Positions 20,919 through 31,512 of a DNA stretch of 64,000 nt are shown in pieces. How positions within the stretch are numbered: the first letter of the stretch is position 1; the number at the start of each line of letters is the position of its first letter. Source of the stretch: Aricia agestis (Eukaryota; Arthropoda; Insecta; Lepidoptera; Lycaenidae); NCBI RefSeq assembly GCF_905147365.1, contig NC_056407.1, forward strand, positions 21,559,980 to 21,623,979, given 5' to 3'. The notes beneath the pieces are model-generated. The model was not told where the DNA came from. It saw nothing but the letters and a program-made list of their open reading frames with translations, and ran no database searches. Made by a program: the position numbers and the translations under genes.

Positions 20919-21668
20919 TGTCGCAGCCGACTGGTTTAAATAGCCGTTCAATCAAACAGCTAGCCCTTTGACTGAACAACGCCATTCAATCACACGTCTA
21001 GCTTTTATACTGAATATTTTAGTCGCTCAAAACGTTCAACACTACAGCTGATTCAAAAGCCGCCGTCTAATTGAAGTAGTTCAGCGCGCACCGCTGCGGC
21101 GCTAGGTGCGTTTTATTTACAATATGGCGTCAACTAGCAGGTGCTTGTTGGTGTTTGTGGTTGTTTTTCGGAAAGAAAGTAGTTAATAAAAGTTACAAGT
21201 TATTAAAGAGACAACAATTGTGGAGGCACATACGAGTGAATTAAAATTTAACAAATATTCGAGGAGAAATTACGGGATTATGAAATGGATGGACGCAGCC
21301 TCCCCCGAAAGGGGGGTTCGGGGGGCGCAGCCCCCCGTCAAAACAAAAACAAACACAATCCAGAAAGTCCAAAAGTTGATTAGGTTAGGTTAGAACTTAG
21401 ACCACAACACAGAGGGAGTCGAGCGAGCGCAGCGAGCGTGCTGCGGTAGCAGCCGGCGAGCGCCGTCAAATAAAAGGGGGGCTCGGGGGGCGCAGCCCCC
21501 CGCCAAAACAAAAACAAACCAGTTGGCTAAGCGTCGCCTAGCTGTAGTGTTGAACGTTGTAGTCAACAAGTCGGCTGAACGACGTATAGCCGTGTGATTG
21601 AATGGCGTTGTTCAGTCAAAGGGCTAGCTGTTTGATTGAACGGCTATTTAAACCAGTCGGCTGCGACA
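20919..21668. mobile_element. 750-bp TIR element with 4-bp duplication
   Basis: Ends TGTCGCAGCCGACTGGTTTA and its inverted partner extend to arms of about 85 bp (longer but imperfect). GATG flanks both sides (20915-20918, 21669-21672), and the mariner reading frame resumes across it. The interior has two direct copies of the GGGGGGCGCAGCCCCCCG palindrome with AAAACAAAAACAAAC (about 21311-21352, 21485-21520) and a short ATG frame, MASTSRCLLVFVVVFRKES. The superfamily is unassigned. Confidence 0.75.
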
Positions 21669-21835
21669 GATGCATTAACACCTCCCAGCCAAACTCCCGT
21701 AATTTTTGCTGAGTGGCTAAAGATGTGTGAAGTCTAGCGTTATCATGGTGAAAAACCACACCCGTTCTGTTGATTAATTCCGGCCGCTTTCTCTCAACTT
21801 GTGGCTTTAATCTCATTAGTTGTTCACAATTTTGT

Positions 21836-22259
21836 ACACAATTTTGTGTATACGTATAGAAGTGACAAATATTGTCAACGGCTTTATTTCGTCAATTTGA
21901 GTGGTGTTTCGTAGCTATATCCATATTTTAGTGTGCGAAAAGGAACCAAATTCAAAACGGTTGAAGTATGGGAGTTACGTTTCCTTAGTTTTTAATTTTT
22001 ATTATTCGTAGCCTTGAAAGCAAATTCGCTTAACATGTTTCTGACTTACATACATACATGACTTTTTTTCATACATCAAGTTGTCAGTACCTGAAATTAC
22101 GCTAAATCTTTATGGCTAATTTATGCGCATAGATCATGCATAATATTATTCGTCCGATAGTGACCGTACAGGAAATATGGTAGCTGTTTTTAACCGAATA
22201 AAAAAATAGATTACCAATTCGACCTGTATCTATGTAATATTTCCAGAACTGTCTAGTTT
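21836..22259. other. No gene recognised
   Basis: AT-rich sequence without bounded elements; the direct repeat ACAATTTTGTACACAATTTTG lies at its start. Confidence 0.35.
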
Positions 22260-22455
22260 TCTATACAGGTAAAGATATGTCAAATCAAATAAATACAGTG
22301 CGAAAGTCAGTGTGTCTGTCTGTTGCCTCTTCACGCTCAAACATGGAAATGCCTTGAGTCCCGGGAAAGGACATAGGATAGTTTTTATCCGGAAAATGTA
22401 CGGTTCCCGCGCGATAAACGAATTTTGGCGCAACGGAGTTGCGGGCGTCATCTAG
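22260..22455 (+). mobile_element. Helitron-like repeat, family E
   Basis: Starts TCTATACAGGTAAAG, has a short (GTCT)n, GAGTCCCGGGAAAGGACATA and GTACGGTTCCCGCGCGATAA, and ends with the hairpin GCGCAACGGAGTTGCGGGCG then TCATCTAG and T. Related copy: 37621-37856. Confidence 0.65.
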
Positions 22456-22597
22456 TGTTAAATAAATAATCAATTTTATGTTTCGGATTTCGAATAACGA
22501 CACCGTTTTGCCATTGTTTTGGAGGTACTCTGTCCAATATAATACACGGTCTTCTGTTTAATATTTATATTGTGCCTAAACGGTTTCTGTAGACTGT

Positions 22598-22926
22598 ATA
22601 CGTGGGAGAGCCATGCTTCGGCACGAATGGGCCGGCTCGACCGGATAAATACCACGTTCTCACAGAAAACCGGCGTGAAACAGCGCTTGCGCTGTGTTTC
22701 GCCGAGTGAGTGAGTTTACCGGAGGCCTAATCCCCTACCCTATTCCCTTCCCTACCCTCCCCTATTCCCTTCCCTTCCCTACCCTCCCCTATTACCCTAT
22801 TCCCTATTAAAAGGCCGGCAACGCACCTGCAGCTCTTCTGATGCTGCGAGTGTCCATGGGCGACAGAAAGTTGCTTTCCATCAGGTGACCCGTTTACTCG
22901 TTTGCCCCCTTATTTCATAAAAAAAA
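22598..22926 (+). mobile_element. GGCCGGCAACGC-type SINE-like repeat, full copy
   Basis: Head TACGTGGGAGAGCCATGC, GGGCCGGCTCGACCGG, CCCTTCCC minisatellite, AAAAGGCCGGCAACGCACC, CATCAGGTGACCCGTTTAC and an A tail that runs into the next repeat. Confidence 0.75.
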
Positions 22927-23679
22927 CCGGCCAAGTGCGTGTCGGCCCATGCGCAATATAGGGCTCCGTAGTACCGCTAGTTTTAGATAATTTTTGTATG
23001 GTCAATGAATGTACACTTATAACGTGTTTTACAAATTACACTATTAACAACATTATCTCGTTCAAAGGAAATTGAACGAAAAGTTCCTTTATACTTCGCC
23101 GAATACATTTTTTTTAGTTGATCGACTATTACTCAATAACTTTTGAAGTCTTCTTAGCCGTAGCCCGTAGGTAATAGTTTTCATTTTAAATTCAGCATAT
23201 TTGCATTTCATTTGGATCTGTCTCTTATGTAGGGAACACTGTGTTCACCTATAAGGCTGACATTGACATTGAGTGAGTAAGCCTCTGTAAAATAAAAAAG
23301 ATTTAAAAAAAACCAGCATATTTCCTACCCCCGTAAATTGTTTCACATTTCCAGAAACAACCGTTTAGCTGGTAGAAGGTGTCCCTTACACTGGACTCTT
23401 AACGATTTTTTCCACTTTAAACCTTGATATTCCACAAATGAATCTTTAAATACTCATAATATAAAAAAAAAACCTATCCAACGACACCCCAGCCCCACAC
23501 GATGGGGTGGACGTGAAAAAAAATCATCCCCTGCTTGATGTGCAGCCTGTTATAATAGGGGAGGCACCATAAAAAAAATAGGATTTTATGTACCATTTTG
23601 TCGGCATCATTAATATGTACATTCATGACATAATAACAGCTTTGTAGGTCCTATAATCTCTGAGCAAAACCGCGGACAG

Positions 23680-23721
<42 letters not shown>

Positions 23722-23793
23722 GGACAGATGGACGGACAGAGCGAAAAGCGAAAAGCAAAGCGGTTCGTTGTTGACTACGGAACCCTAAAAAAC
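22921..23793 (-). repeat. GGCTCCGTA-class repeat, complete but interrupted
   Basis: The minus strand runs from TTTTTTAGGGTTCCGTAGTC through a long (GTCT)n tract (about 23676-23740) and CCCCATCGTGTGGGGC to ACTTGGCCGGTTTTTT. The plus-strand relative is 52561-53352. A 111-bp sequence with a 10-bp duplication interrupts it at 23203-23313. Confidence 0.7.
23203..23313 (+). mobile_element. 111-bp A-tailed retro-insertion
   Basis: CAGCATATTT occurs on both sides (23193-23202, 23314-23323), and the insert ends in an A-rich tail. Related repeats at 17107 and within 52561-53352 do not carry it. The body (TAGGGAACACTGTGTTCACC) is not recognised; it could be a 5'-truncated LINE or SINE. Confidence 0.75.
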
Positions 23794-24412
23794 GATGCAC
23801 AATACACGTGCATAACACGTGCAAAAACAACTTCATTTATTTCCTGATACTCGTACATGAACGTTTTAATAGTGGTCGCTTCTTTATTGCACGCAGCAAA
23901 TTTTGGTCGGATCACGATATCAAATATCAATATCGGTATCGATATCAAGCTATAGAATATTGAGAAAATCGGAAATTTTAATCCTGTACCTACTCCTAAG
24001 TTGATCCTGTCCAGTCCAGACTCCAGATCCACGATAATAAAAATGTAGAGGGTCACCGGTTTTCGGAATTCTTAGAATACGTCAATTTAACCAACCACAT
24101 CAGCGCTTCACTCGCAAAACACGTGATAGTATCTAATTAACCTAATTTCTTATGTTTACCGTTGTATAATGGCTTCTGTGGTCTTGTTAAGCATCCTAAA
24201 TACCATCTCAAACTAATTGTGGTGTAAAATTTTACAAACGTCGTTGTCAACAGAAATGAAGAAGAATAAAATTTTAAAATATGAGTTCAACTCCGGAATC
24301 TATAAAGCTGAAAAATAGAACAACACCATACCTATTCAAAAAAAAGTTATACCTATTAACGTCTAAAGAACGTTAACCGTACGCATACCTAAGGCCGGGA
24401 ATATTTTAAACT
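23794..24412. other. No gene recognised
   Basis: AT-rich sequence with an overlapping TATC/GATA cluster near 23915-23950. No supportable feature. Confidence 0.4.
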
Positions 24413-24530
24413 AAAAAAATTCGCCAAGTGCGAGTCGGACTCGCGCACAAAGGGTTCCGTCCCGTTTTAGAGCAAAAATAGGCCTCCAAAATTGTGGTTT
24501 TTGTATGGGCTCCTTTTCCTGGCTAATCCA
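24413..24530 (-). repeat. GGTTCCGTA repeat fragment
   Basis: TTCGCCAAGTGCGAGTCGGA, AGGGTTCCGTCCC and TTGTATGGGCTCC mark its 3' part. The copy ends just before a composite Helitron starts. Confidence 0.6.
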
Positions 24531-24536
24531 TACTAA

Positions 24537-26248
24537 TATTATAAATGCGAAAGTATCTCTGTCTGTCTGTCTGTCTGTCTGTCTCGCTTTCACGCGAAAA
24601 CTACTGAACCGATTGCAATGAAATTTTGTACACAGTTATTCTAGAGTCTGAGAAAGGACATAGGCTACATTTTGATGTGGGAAAATATCTTATTTCCATG
24701 AAAATATCGATGAAAATTAATTCGCATTACGCGTGGGCAGCGCTCATCCCGGGGGTCCTGGGTTCGAGTCCCGCAGGCGGAACAAAAAGTTTTCAATGTT
24801 CCTGGGTCTTGGATGTTCTTGGATGTGTATTAAAATAATATTTCAAAAATCTTAAATGTATTAATTTATGTATAATATTATAAAAAATCCAGAAATATAT
24901 CCATGCAATGAACATTTTAGTTCTAATACGATTCAACAGATGGCGTTTTATTTTTTACTTTATTGTAACATAGAACTAATCATACTTATTAGTTAGTATG
25001 TTTTTGTTTATAGTTTTTAATACGTTAGAATATTATGTTTAATAATATAATCACTTGGTATAATAATAATCAATCTATATTATCTTATAGAACTCCTACT
25101 GCATTTCTAATATATGTGACAAGTTGACAACAGAAGGCGCTTTAAAATAAAGGAGTTCGAGTGTACCGTGTTGGCCTATATTCCATCCAGAAAATATATC
25201 AATGCAATCATCATTTTAATTCTAATATATGAAAACAGATGGCGTTTTATTTTTTACTTTATTATTGTAACAGAACTAATCATACCTACTTTACTATATA
25301 ATATTGTTTTTATTCATAACTAGCTGTTGCCCGCGACTTCGTCCGCGTGGACTTTAGTTTATAGCGCGCGGCGTCAACAAAATTTGTGTCAAATTTAAAA
25401 ACTTTTTAAAACCCTGGTAAGTGGTACCCCTCTTAGGGCCGCGCTACACCGGAATGGCAGCGCTGAAAGTGCTCGCCTCGCCGCTGCCATTCCGGTGTAG
25501 CGCGGTCCTTAATTAATCAAAATACCTTAAAACAGCTGTGCAGTGTGCACATAATCTATACTAATATTATAAATGCGAAAGTATCTCTGTCTGTCTGTCT
25601 GTCTGTCAGTCTCGCTTTCACGCCAAACGCCAAAAGTATCTCTGTCTGTCTGTCTGTCTATCAGTCTCGCTTTCACGCCAAACGCCAAAACTACCGAACC
25701 GATTGTAATGAAATTTTGTATACAGATAGTCTAAAGCCTGAGAAAGGACATAGGCTACTTTTTTACTGGAAAAAAGGGTTGTAAGGGGGTGAAAGTGCGT
25801 AAATTTGTTCAAATTAAGTTAGTTCCAACAATTCATAATAGATGGCGCCGTGCGTCTTCTACATCGCGCTGACGCTTGCTCAAAAGTCTTCCTATAACAC
25901 GTGGTATCATCTTACATTTAAGTTCCGATTATTTTCGATTGTTATATCTATTCTACGGTATTAAATAACTCAGTACTTTATCTGTGCAGTGACGTAACCT
26001 TAAATCTATCATTGATAAATAGTTTATGGGTAAAGTTGTGTAATTGGAGGGCTAAATAAGCTTTAAAATTTGGCATAAAATATAAAGTTTAATATAAAAA
26101 AATGAAATACTTATTGTGTGCACACTGCACAGCTGTATTGATTTAAGGGGTACCAGGGTTTTTTTATAAAAGCTTTTGACACCAATTTTGTTGACATCGC
26201 GCGCTATAAACTGAAGTCCACGCGGACGAAGTCGCGGGCAACAGCTAG
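24537..26248 (+). mobile_element. Composite Helitron-like element, copy A (1.7 kb)
   Basis: TC start (TCCATACTAATATTATAA), (GTCT)n, captured SINE tail with GGTTCGAGTCC at about 24761, a 430-bp linker with ACAGATGGCGTTTTA twice, then an inverted Helitron 3' end at 25320 (CTAGCTGTTGCCCGCGACTT), a GGCCGCGCTACACCGG palindromic MITE (25433-25512), and a complete inner Helitron 25555-26248 ending GGGCAACAGCTAG. It is flanked by A and T. Copy B (39596-41559) is the same structure on the other strand. Confidence 0.75.
25433..25512. mobile_element. Palindromic MITE (TTAGGGCCGCGCTACACCGG)
   Basis: Arms of about 30 bp around CTGAAAGTGCTCGCCTCG. It lies inside the composite Helitron; copy B keeps it intact and copy C keeps only one arm. 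Confidence 0.7.
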
Positions 26249-26262
26249 TATTTTATATAAAA

Positions 26263-26491
26263 CGAGCTTGCCCGCGGCTTCGCTCGCGTTAAGAAGTATT
26301 ATTAAATACAAACTTTCATCCCCTATTTTAACCCCTTGGAGATAGAATTGATCGGATTTCTTAGCGGATGCCTACGTCATAATATCTACCTGCATGCCAA
26401 ATTTCAGCCCGATCGGTCCAGTGGTTTGGGCTGTGCGTTGATAGATCACCATGTCAGTCAGTCAGTCACCTTTGAGTTTTATATATATAGA
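26263..26491 (-). mobile_element. Helitron-like repeat, family G
   Basis: Minus strand TCTATATATATAAAACTC to GAAGCCGCGGGCAAGCTCG. It directly follows composite Helitron copy A. Confidence 0.65.
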
Positions 26492-26668
26492 TATATAGAT
26501 TTTTAGAATATTATTCTGAACTAGTATCATGTAGTGTAAGATTACTTTTATGGGCCAAAACTTTTGTCAGACGCTTTAAAAATAAATGTGTTGCTAATTT
26601 TTTTGCAAGGCGTTTATATTTTATAAAATAACACCTTAGAAAACAATATTGCAAGAATTTATTTTCTA

Positions 26669-26720
26669 CTAGCTGTTGCCCGCGACTTCGTCCGCGTCAG
26701 CATATAGTATAATAACAAAG
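26669..26720 (-). repeat. Helitron 3' end fragment
   Basis: CTAGCTGTTGCCCGCGACTT and CGTCCGCG, then loss of similarity. Confidence 0.55.
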
Positions 26721-26857
26721 ATGGATAATTTTACCCTTTTTATGGTTCCTTACCCAAAGTAATATAGTTATTTTTTCAGCCAGATCTGTTTTTAGAGTTT
26801 TTCAAGAAAACTATAAGCGCACTAATTATAAAAATTTGGGCGCATTTATAGTAGCCT

Positions 26858-28186
26858 CCCAGGTAGCACAAAATTGCTGAGTAGCGTCTGTGGGCACGTT
26901 TTTTACATCGCCATTTGCTATGAAAAATTGATATATAAGCTTCTACTCAAGCTCTATATGACCAAATTGGGCACACTTTATAAAGCAAATTATTACTATA
27001 TAGAAACGATGTAAGTAGCTTTGCTAAGAAGTTTTTGTCATTTAGGTCGCTTTCACGTTACCAAAAAACATAGATAATAAAAATCTGAAATATCACACGA
27101 CTATAAATATAATATGGCGACTACAGAATTAAATGATTTTTAAAACATTGACGTATTACATATTATATTTTATGAAAATTGTTACTCGCCATAATATGAG
27201 CCTAAATTTATAGGTATGCAAATTAAGTTTTACTGTTAATGTATCTATGAATTATAAGTAAATTTTAATGCGCTTCTAATTTTCGATGGTTTCATAAATT
27301 GTATTAATAATTAAAACATATTTTTTAAATATTTTATTTTTTATTTGTCACTAAAAGCTGAAATTAAGTTTCCTAAAAGTCTAAATACCTATTCGGTTAA
27401 CAAAAACCACTCTTAAAAACAAGTTATTATTAGGCGTAACCGAAATTAAACGTTAAAATCGATAATTCATAAAATAAGAATGTCAAAAAATATGGCGATG
27501 CGACTTAAATTGCATAAAGTGACGACTACTCATATACGAAGCTAATTCGAGACTGAAAACGATGTAGTTCGCTTTTTTTAGATCTGTAAGATACCTCTAA
27601 ATTGCTATTGGTAATGAAATAAGCAAAAATTTTGACAGATTGCACTCCATCAAAACCAATTAAAGGTCTCTACACCAGGTCTTCAAATATCGTAACGTTA
27701 CTGCCTTGAAGCAGTAACGTTTATAAAAAAAAAACTATAGATAACGGTATGAAAAGGAGTATAATAAGTGAGCTAGCATATAATTCACCTTTCATGACTG
27801 TTTTTCTTATGAATGCTGAGTAATTTGCTTTGAAGCAAATTACTCAGCATTTATAAGAAAAACAGTCATGAAAGGTGAATTATATGGCGGTCAGCAAATA
27901 TTAATAGCTTCTAGGCTATATTAATAACTTCTAATTGGCGAAAAGCTGTATAGATGGAACTTACTTGGCTAGAAATTACTGTATTGGGAGCTTCCATATG
28001 ACAGCTGTGTAAAAACGCTATATAGACGTCTACAGCGTAATTTTACACAGCTTTTAATGAAAAAATATAGTTGGCTATGTAATATGGCGCTATTTGGCTC
28101 TTTCTAATGTAAATCACCGCTACATCACTGCAATATGACCAAAAACGATATAAGCCAAATCTTACATAGCATTTGTGCTACCTGGG
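26858..28186. mobile_element. TIR element with CCCAGGTAGCACAAA ends
   Basis: CCCAGGTAGCACAAA at 26858 and TTTGTGCTACCTGGG ending at 28186 are exact inverted repeats enclosing 1.3 kb of AT-rich, non-coding sequence. Inside are hairpins, including the 108-bp palindrome at 27778-27885 and GTTACTGCCTTGAAGCAGTAAC near 27699. No target duplication is obvious and I cannot name the superfamily. Confidence 0.6.
27778..27885. repeat. 108-bp near-perfect palindrome
   Basis: Arms of 54 bases starting ATATAATTCACCTTTCATGA with about one mismatch and no loop. It may be an independent MITE within the larger TIR element. Confidence 0.8.
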
Positions 28187-28796
28187 CTGCGCTTTAATTA
28201 GGAGTACGAGAAATGTTTAAGAAATCGACAACATCTGGCTGACCGCTCGCGCTGCCGCACGCTGGGGTAACGCATAACAGTTAAGCATTTCTTATAAAAG
28301 GTTCCACGTGATCTTGTTATAGACTATAGTTAAATAAGCTGACATAGTCCGTTTACAATAAACTACGACAGTACGGTATATAAATAAGTCTATGCCGTTT
28401 ACCTTCATAATAAATAGTAATTATAGTTTAAATACTTATTTGCAATAGTTAGTGTGTAACTAGGTATGTCACATGTGCCGCGATAGAATTCTGTAATTAT
28501 TATTGTGTTTTTGAATCGCTTCATTGACGTGAGCTTGCCGTGACCTCGCTCAGCGAAGCGATTCTATTGGATCTTAAAAACACAATCCTCGCAACACATC
28601 TCTGGTGGAATTGCAGCCTAACTCTAATTTATTAGGGAAAACTAGCGGCGCTGTACAAGCTTTGGGATGGGTAAAAAATATAAAACTCACGCCAGGGTAC
28701 GTGGCCCAATCGAAAATTCGTAAAACGGAGGGACAGTTCAGAAGTAGACTGCGCGCGCGAAGCCTCGATTTTCATTGCTCGGTGGAAATGCTTGCT
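28187..28796. other. No gene recognised
   Basis: Contains an inverted pair GTGTTTTTGAATCGCTTC and GAAGCGATTCTATTGG...AAAAACAC near 28505-28590. The frame at 28605-28802 has no motif. Confidence 0.4.
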
Positions 28797-29135
28797 TTTT
28801 AGGGTTCCGTACCCAAAGGGTAAAAACGGGACCCTATTACTGAGACTTCAATGTCCGTCCGTCTGTCTGTCTGTCTGTCTCCACTCTCCAGGCTGTATCT
28901 CAAGAACCGCTACAGTAATACTTCTGAAATTTTCACAGATTGTGTATTTCTGTTGCCGCTATAACAAAAAATACTATAAACAAAATAAAATAAATATTTA
29001 GGGGGGGCTCCCATACAACAAACGTGATTTTTTATACCATTTTTGCTCGTTATTAATAATGACAACAGGTAGGCACTTGAAATACTTACAAAATATTTAA
29101 TTATGTTTGTAATTTAATAATAAATTATGAAATTC
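28797..29135 (+). repeat. GGTTCCGTA repeat, left half split by the DIRS element
   Basis: TTTTAGGGTTCCGTACCC, ACGGGACCCTATTACTGAGA, (GTCT)n, GGGGGGGCTCCCATACAAC and GACAACAGGTAGGCACTTGA in the normal order. The remainder of the same element reappears at 35690-35797. Confidence 0.7.
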
Positions 29136-29188
29136 AAATCAAATAGCAGCGTTTTACCCTGAAATAAAACGCTTATTAAATACTTACC

Positions 29189-29333
29189 TTATTTGAAGCA
29201 TAATAATAGAGATAGGCACATCCGTTTCCGCAGATTTTTACCTCCTTTTCTTTCCTGAATGTTGGTAGCTCTGTCAACCTTGGCGCCATCATCGAGCAGG
29301 TAGAGGGAGAATTCCCGCTCGACTATGATCATT
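29189..29333 (+). repeat. DIRS inverted terminal repeat, left
   Basis: Shares TTATTTGAAGCATAATAATA, TCCGTTTCCGCAGATTTTTA and GAATTCCCGCTCGACTATGA with the reverse complement of 35526-35670, with very few differences. Flanking arms 29146-29207 and 29364-29420 (GCGTTTTACCCTGAAATAAA) form a further palindrome around it, like the internal complementary region of DIRS elements. Confidence 0.85.
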
Positions 29334-30379
29334 GAGTCGAAATTACACCAGGCAGAAATAAAGTTATGCTTCAAATAAGGTAAGTATTTAATAAGCGTTT
29401 TATTTCAGGGTAAAACGCTGATATTAAACACTTGACCGTTATTTGAAGCATAATAATTCGAGACGTGTTTGTTATCGCCTGGTGATGATGTACGCCAATG
29501 TGACAAAATAAAAGTAAGACGCCAATGTGAAAAGAAAATATAACAATATAAAATAAAAATAGTAATTCCTTGTGGGAATACTTCTAAAACTTTATAAATG
29601 AATATATAGGTGATATAAGAGTGATGGAATAGAAAATCCAGTGTTCAAACACTTTTTTACACAATTACTACACCAAAAACTCATTGACAAATCAATAATA
29701 CAACTTGTAAAAGCTTTGATATGGACATAATGAAATCAACTAAAGGAACAAAATAATTTCTTAAATCGTTAGAATTAGATTAAAGTACTAGTTTTTGTAC
29801 CGATTTTCAATAACGGCCCCAAAAGTATTTCATGAATGGATACATTGTCTATCCAACTTTCAGCCATAGCTGAGCGGACGTTACCTGGTGGTGCAGTTGT
29901 CTCAGACAAGCAACCAGTAAACAGCAAGGTTGCTTATTATTGGGATTGCTTAAAATCTTCCAGCTAGATTGCCTAGAATCAGAACAGTTCGTTTTAGTTA
30001 TGACTAAATAAATTAATCACATTAAGAATTTTAAACCACTGTTTTCTTACAGTGTGTAAGATCATGTACACGTCTGCCCGACGAAAACAAAAGCAAAATA
30101 TCTGTATGTCTAAAAAATACAAATAAATGACTTGCGTCAACTGGCGTCAACAGTATAAGACTTCAATAAGTTTTTAATTTATGTTGTACAAGCTTTTTCA
30201 ATGCAATAGATTTTAACATGTTTTACCAAACCGTAAGAACTTTAAGGGCCAGAAATCTCTGTATCAGACATGGAAGATATCTACTTATGTAAGAAAATAG
30301 TGTTATAAGAGAGCTTAATCTATTAAAAATAGATAAGCTAAGAATTTTGCAAGGACTGTGGCCGTCGGCTTGTGAGCAT

Positions 30380-31067
30380 CATAGCATCGTGATATAAACC
30401 TGCTTGATCGGTCAAGTCGAGAGTTACATAATTAGTCACTACATGAGCTTCGGCGGAAGCAAATAGATCGGTCACACAAGTAAGCCGCATTTTCTGATCT
30501 TCTCCGTGCAAGAAGTTAACAGATTTGGGAATGATCTAATAACTCGAAAAATCTGAATGGTTATGTCCATCAGGGCATCTGACCTGGTGCGACCTTCGTC
30601 CCAAATATAGGTTATAGCTGTTTGATTGTCGCTCTGCCAAAGAACTGTCGAGCGAGTGAGAGTCTGGTGCTGACTGCTGACCTCGGAGAAGCAGAGCGCT
30701 AGAAGCTCTTTCTGATTGTAATGCATGAAATTCTTATGCTGACCATGTCCCCGTTAAGGAAAGGTGGTCGATTTGAGCACCCCAAGCTAGGTCCGACGTA
30801 TCTGTTGCCAAGCAGTGCGATGGTGGACCCCAATGAATGGAAGTTGATAGATGATGACTTTGCAACCACCACCGAAGATCGTCGCTAAACGTAACGCTTG
30901 TCTCGGTAGAGAGCAGCGATTCGGAAATGCGGACTAATCCAAGTCTATGAGAAGAGACAAGAGAGCTCGGTAATGTAGCCTTCGGTACTATGAAACTGGC
31001 GAAATTCAGGAGACCGAGGATGCTCTGTAAGGTCTTTAGATCTACCAGACTCTTTGTCAGGACTCAG
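30380..31067 (-). pseudogene. DIRS RNase H region
   Basis: In shifting minus frames: LGLLNFASFIVPKA (RT-RH connection), DTSDLAWGAQIDH (first RNase H aspartate block), MHYNQKELLALCFS (glutamate block), LWQSDNQTAITYI (second aspartate block), then VTDLFASAEAHVVTNYVTLD, the DLFAS segment that follows RNase H in DIRS polyproteins. The order and spacing fit the family. There are several frameshifts. Confidence 0.75.
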
Positions 31068-31512
31068 GACTTTTTTTTTTTTTTTTTATTAAATAAGGGG
31101 GCAAACGAGCAAACGGGTCACCTGATGGTAAGCAACTACCGTCGCCCATGGACACTCGCAACATCAGAAGAGCTGCAGGTGCGTTGCCGGCCTTTTAAGA
31201 GGGTATACGCTCTTTTCTTGAAGGTTTGCAGGTCGTATCGGTCCGGAAATACTGCTGGTGACAGTTCATTCCAGAGTTTTACAGTGCGCGGCAGAAAGTT
31301 ACGCGAAAAACGCACTGTGGAAGACTGCCACTCATCAAAATGATGAGGTTGGTATGTTTTTCGCGTGGGACGATAGCGAAAAGTTGCAGGTGGTATGATT
31401 CAGAACAATTCCTCAGAGCACTCCCCGTGATACAACCCATAGAGGATGCAGGGTGAAGCAACATCTCGGCGTAATTCCAAGCTGTTTGAAACACTATGGC
31501 AGTCAAAAAAGG
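31068..31512 (-). mobile_element. Longer SINE-like retro-repeat inserted in the DIRS element
   Basis: The minus strand ends GGCCGGCAACGCACCTGCAG ... CATCAGGTGACCCGTTTGC and a poly-A tail (T run 31072-31088). Its upstream part (GGAATTACGCCGAGATGTTG, AGTTTTACAGTGCGCGGC reversed) is a different head from the minisatellite-bearing copies. CAGGACT occurs at both borders as a likely target duplication. It separates the RT from the RNase H. Confidence 0.7.

Larger units (their letters stand above)
20341..21835 (-). pseudogene. Broken mariner transposon
   Basis: The left end TTAGGTTGGGGAAAAAGTTT is a mariner-type TIR. Coding pieces on the minus strand are: GVVFHHDNARLHTSLATQQK (within 21640-21816), which contains a catalytic aspartate region HHDNAR; HPPYSP (20875-20918), the following conserved motif; and QKVIEQNGT (20430-20460), the C-terminus. 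The pieces are separated by a 750-bp TIR element (20919-21668) and by LINE-derived sequence (about 20461-20815). The 5' half, with the helix-turn-helix domain and second TIR, is missing. It cannot make a transposase. Confidence 0.75.

Noticed and set aside
21378..21394. TTAGGTTAGGTTAG, matching the insect telomere repeat
   Set aside because: Only about two and a half units inside a TIR element; far too short for a telomeric or interstitial telomere array.
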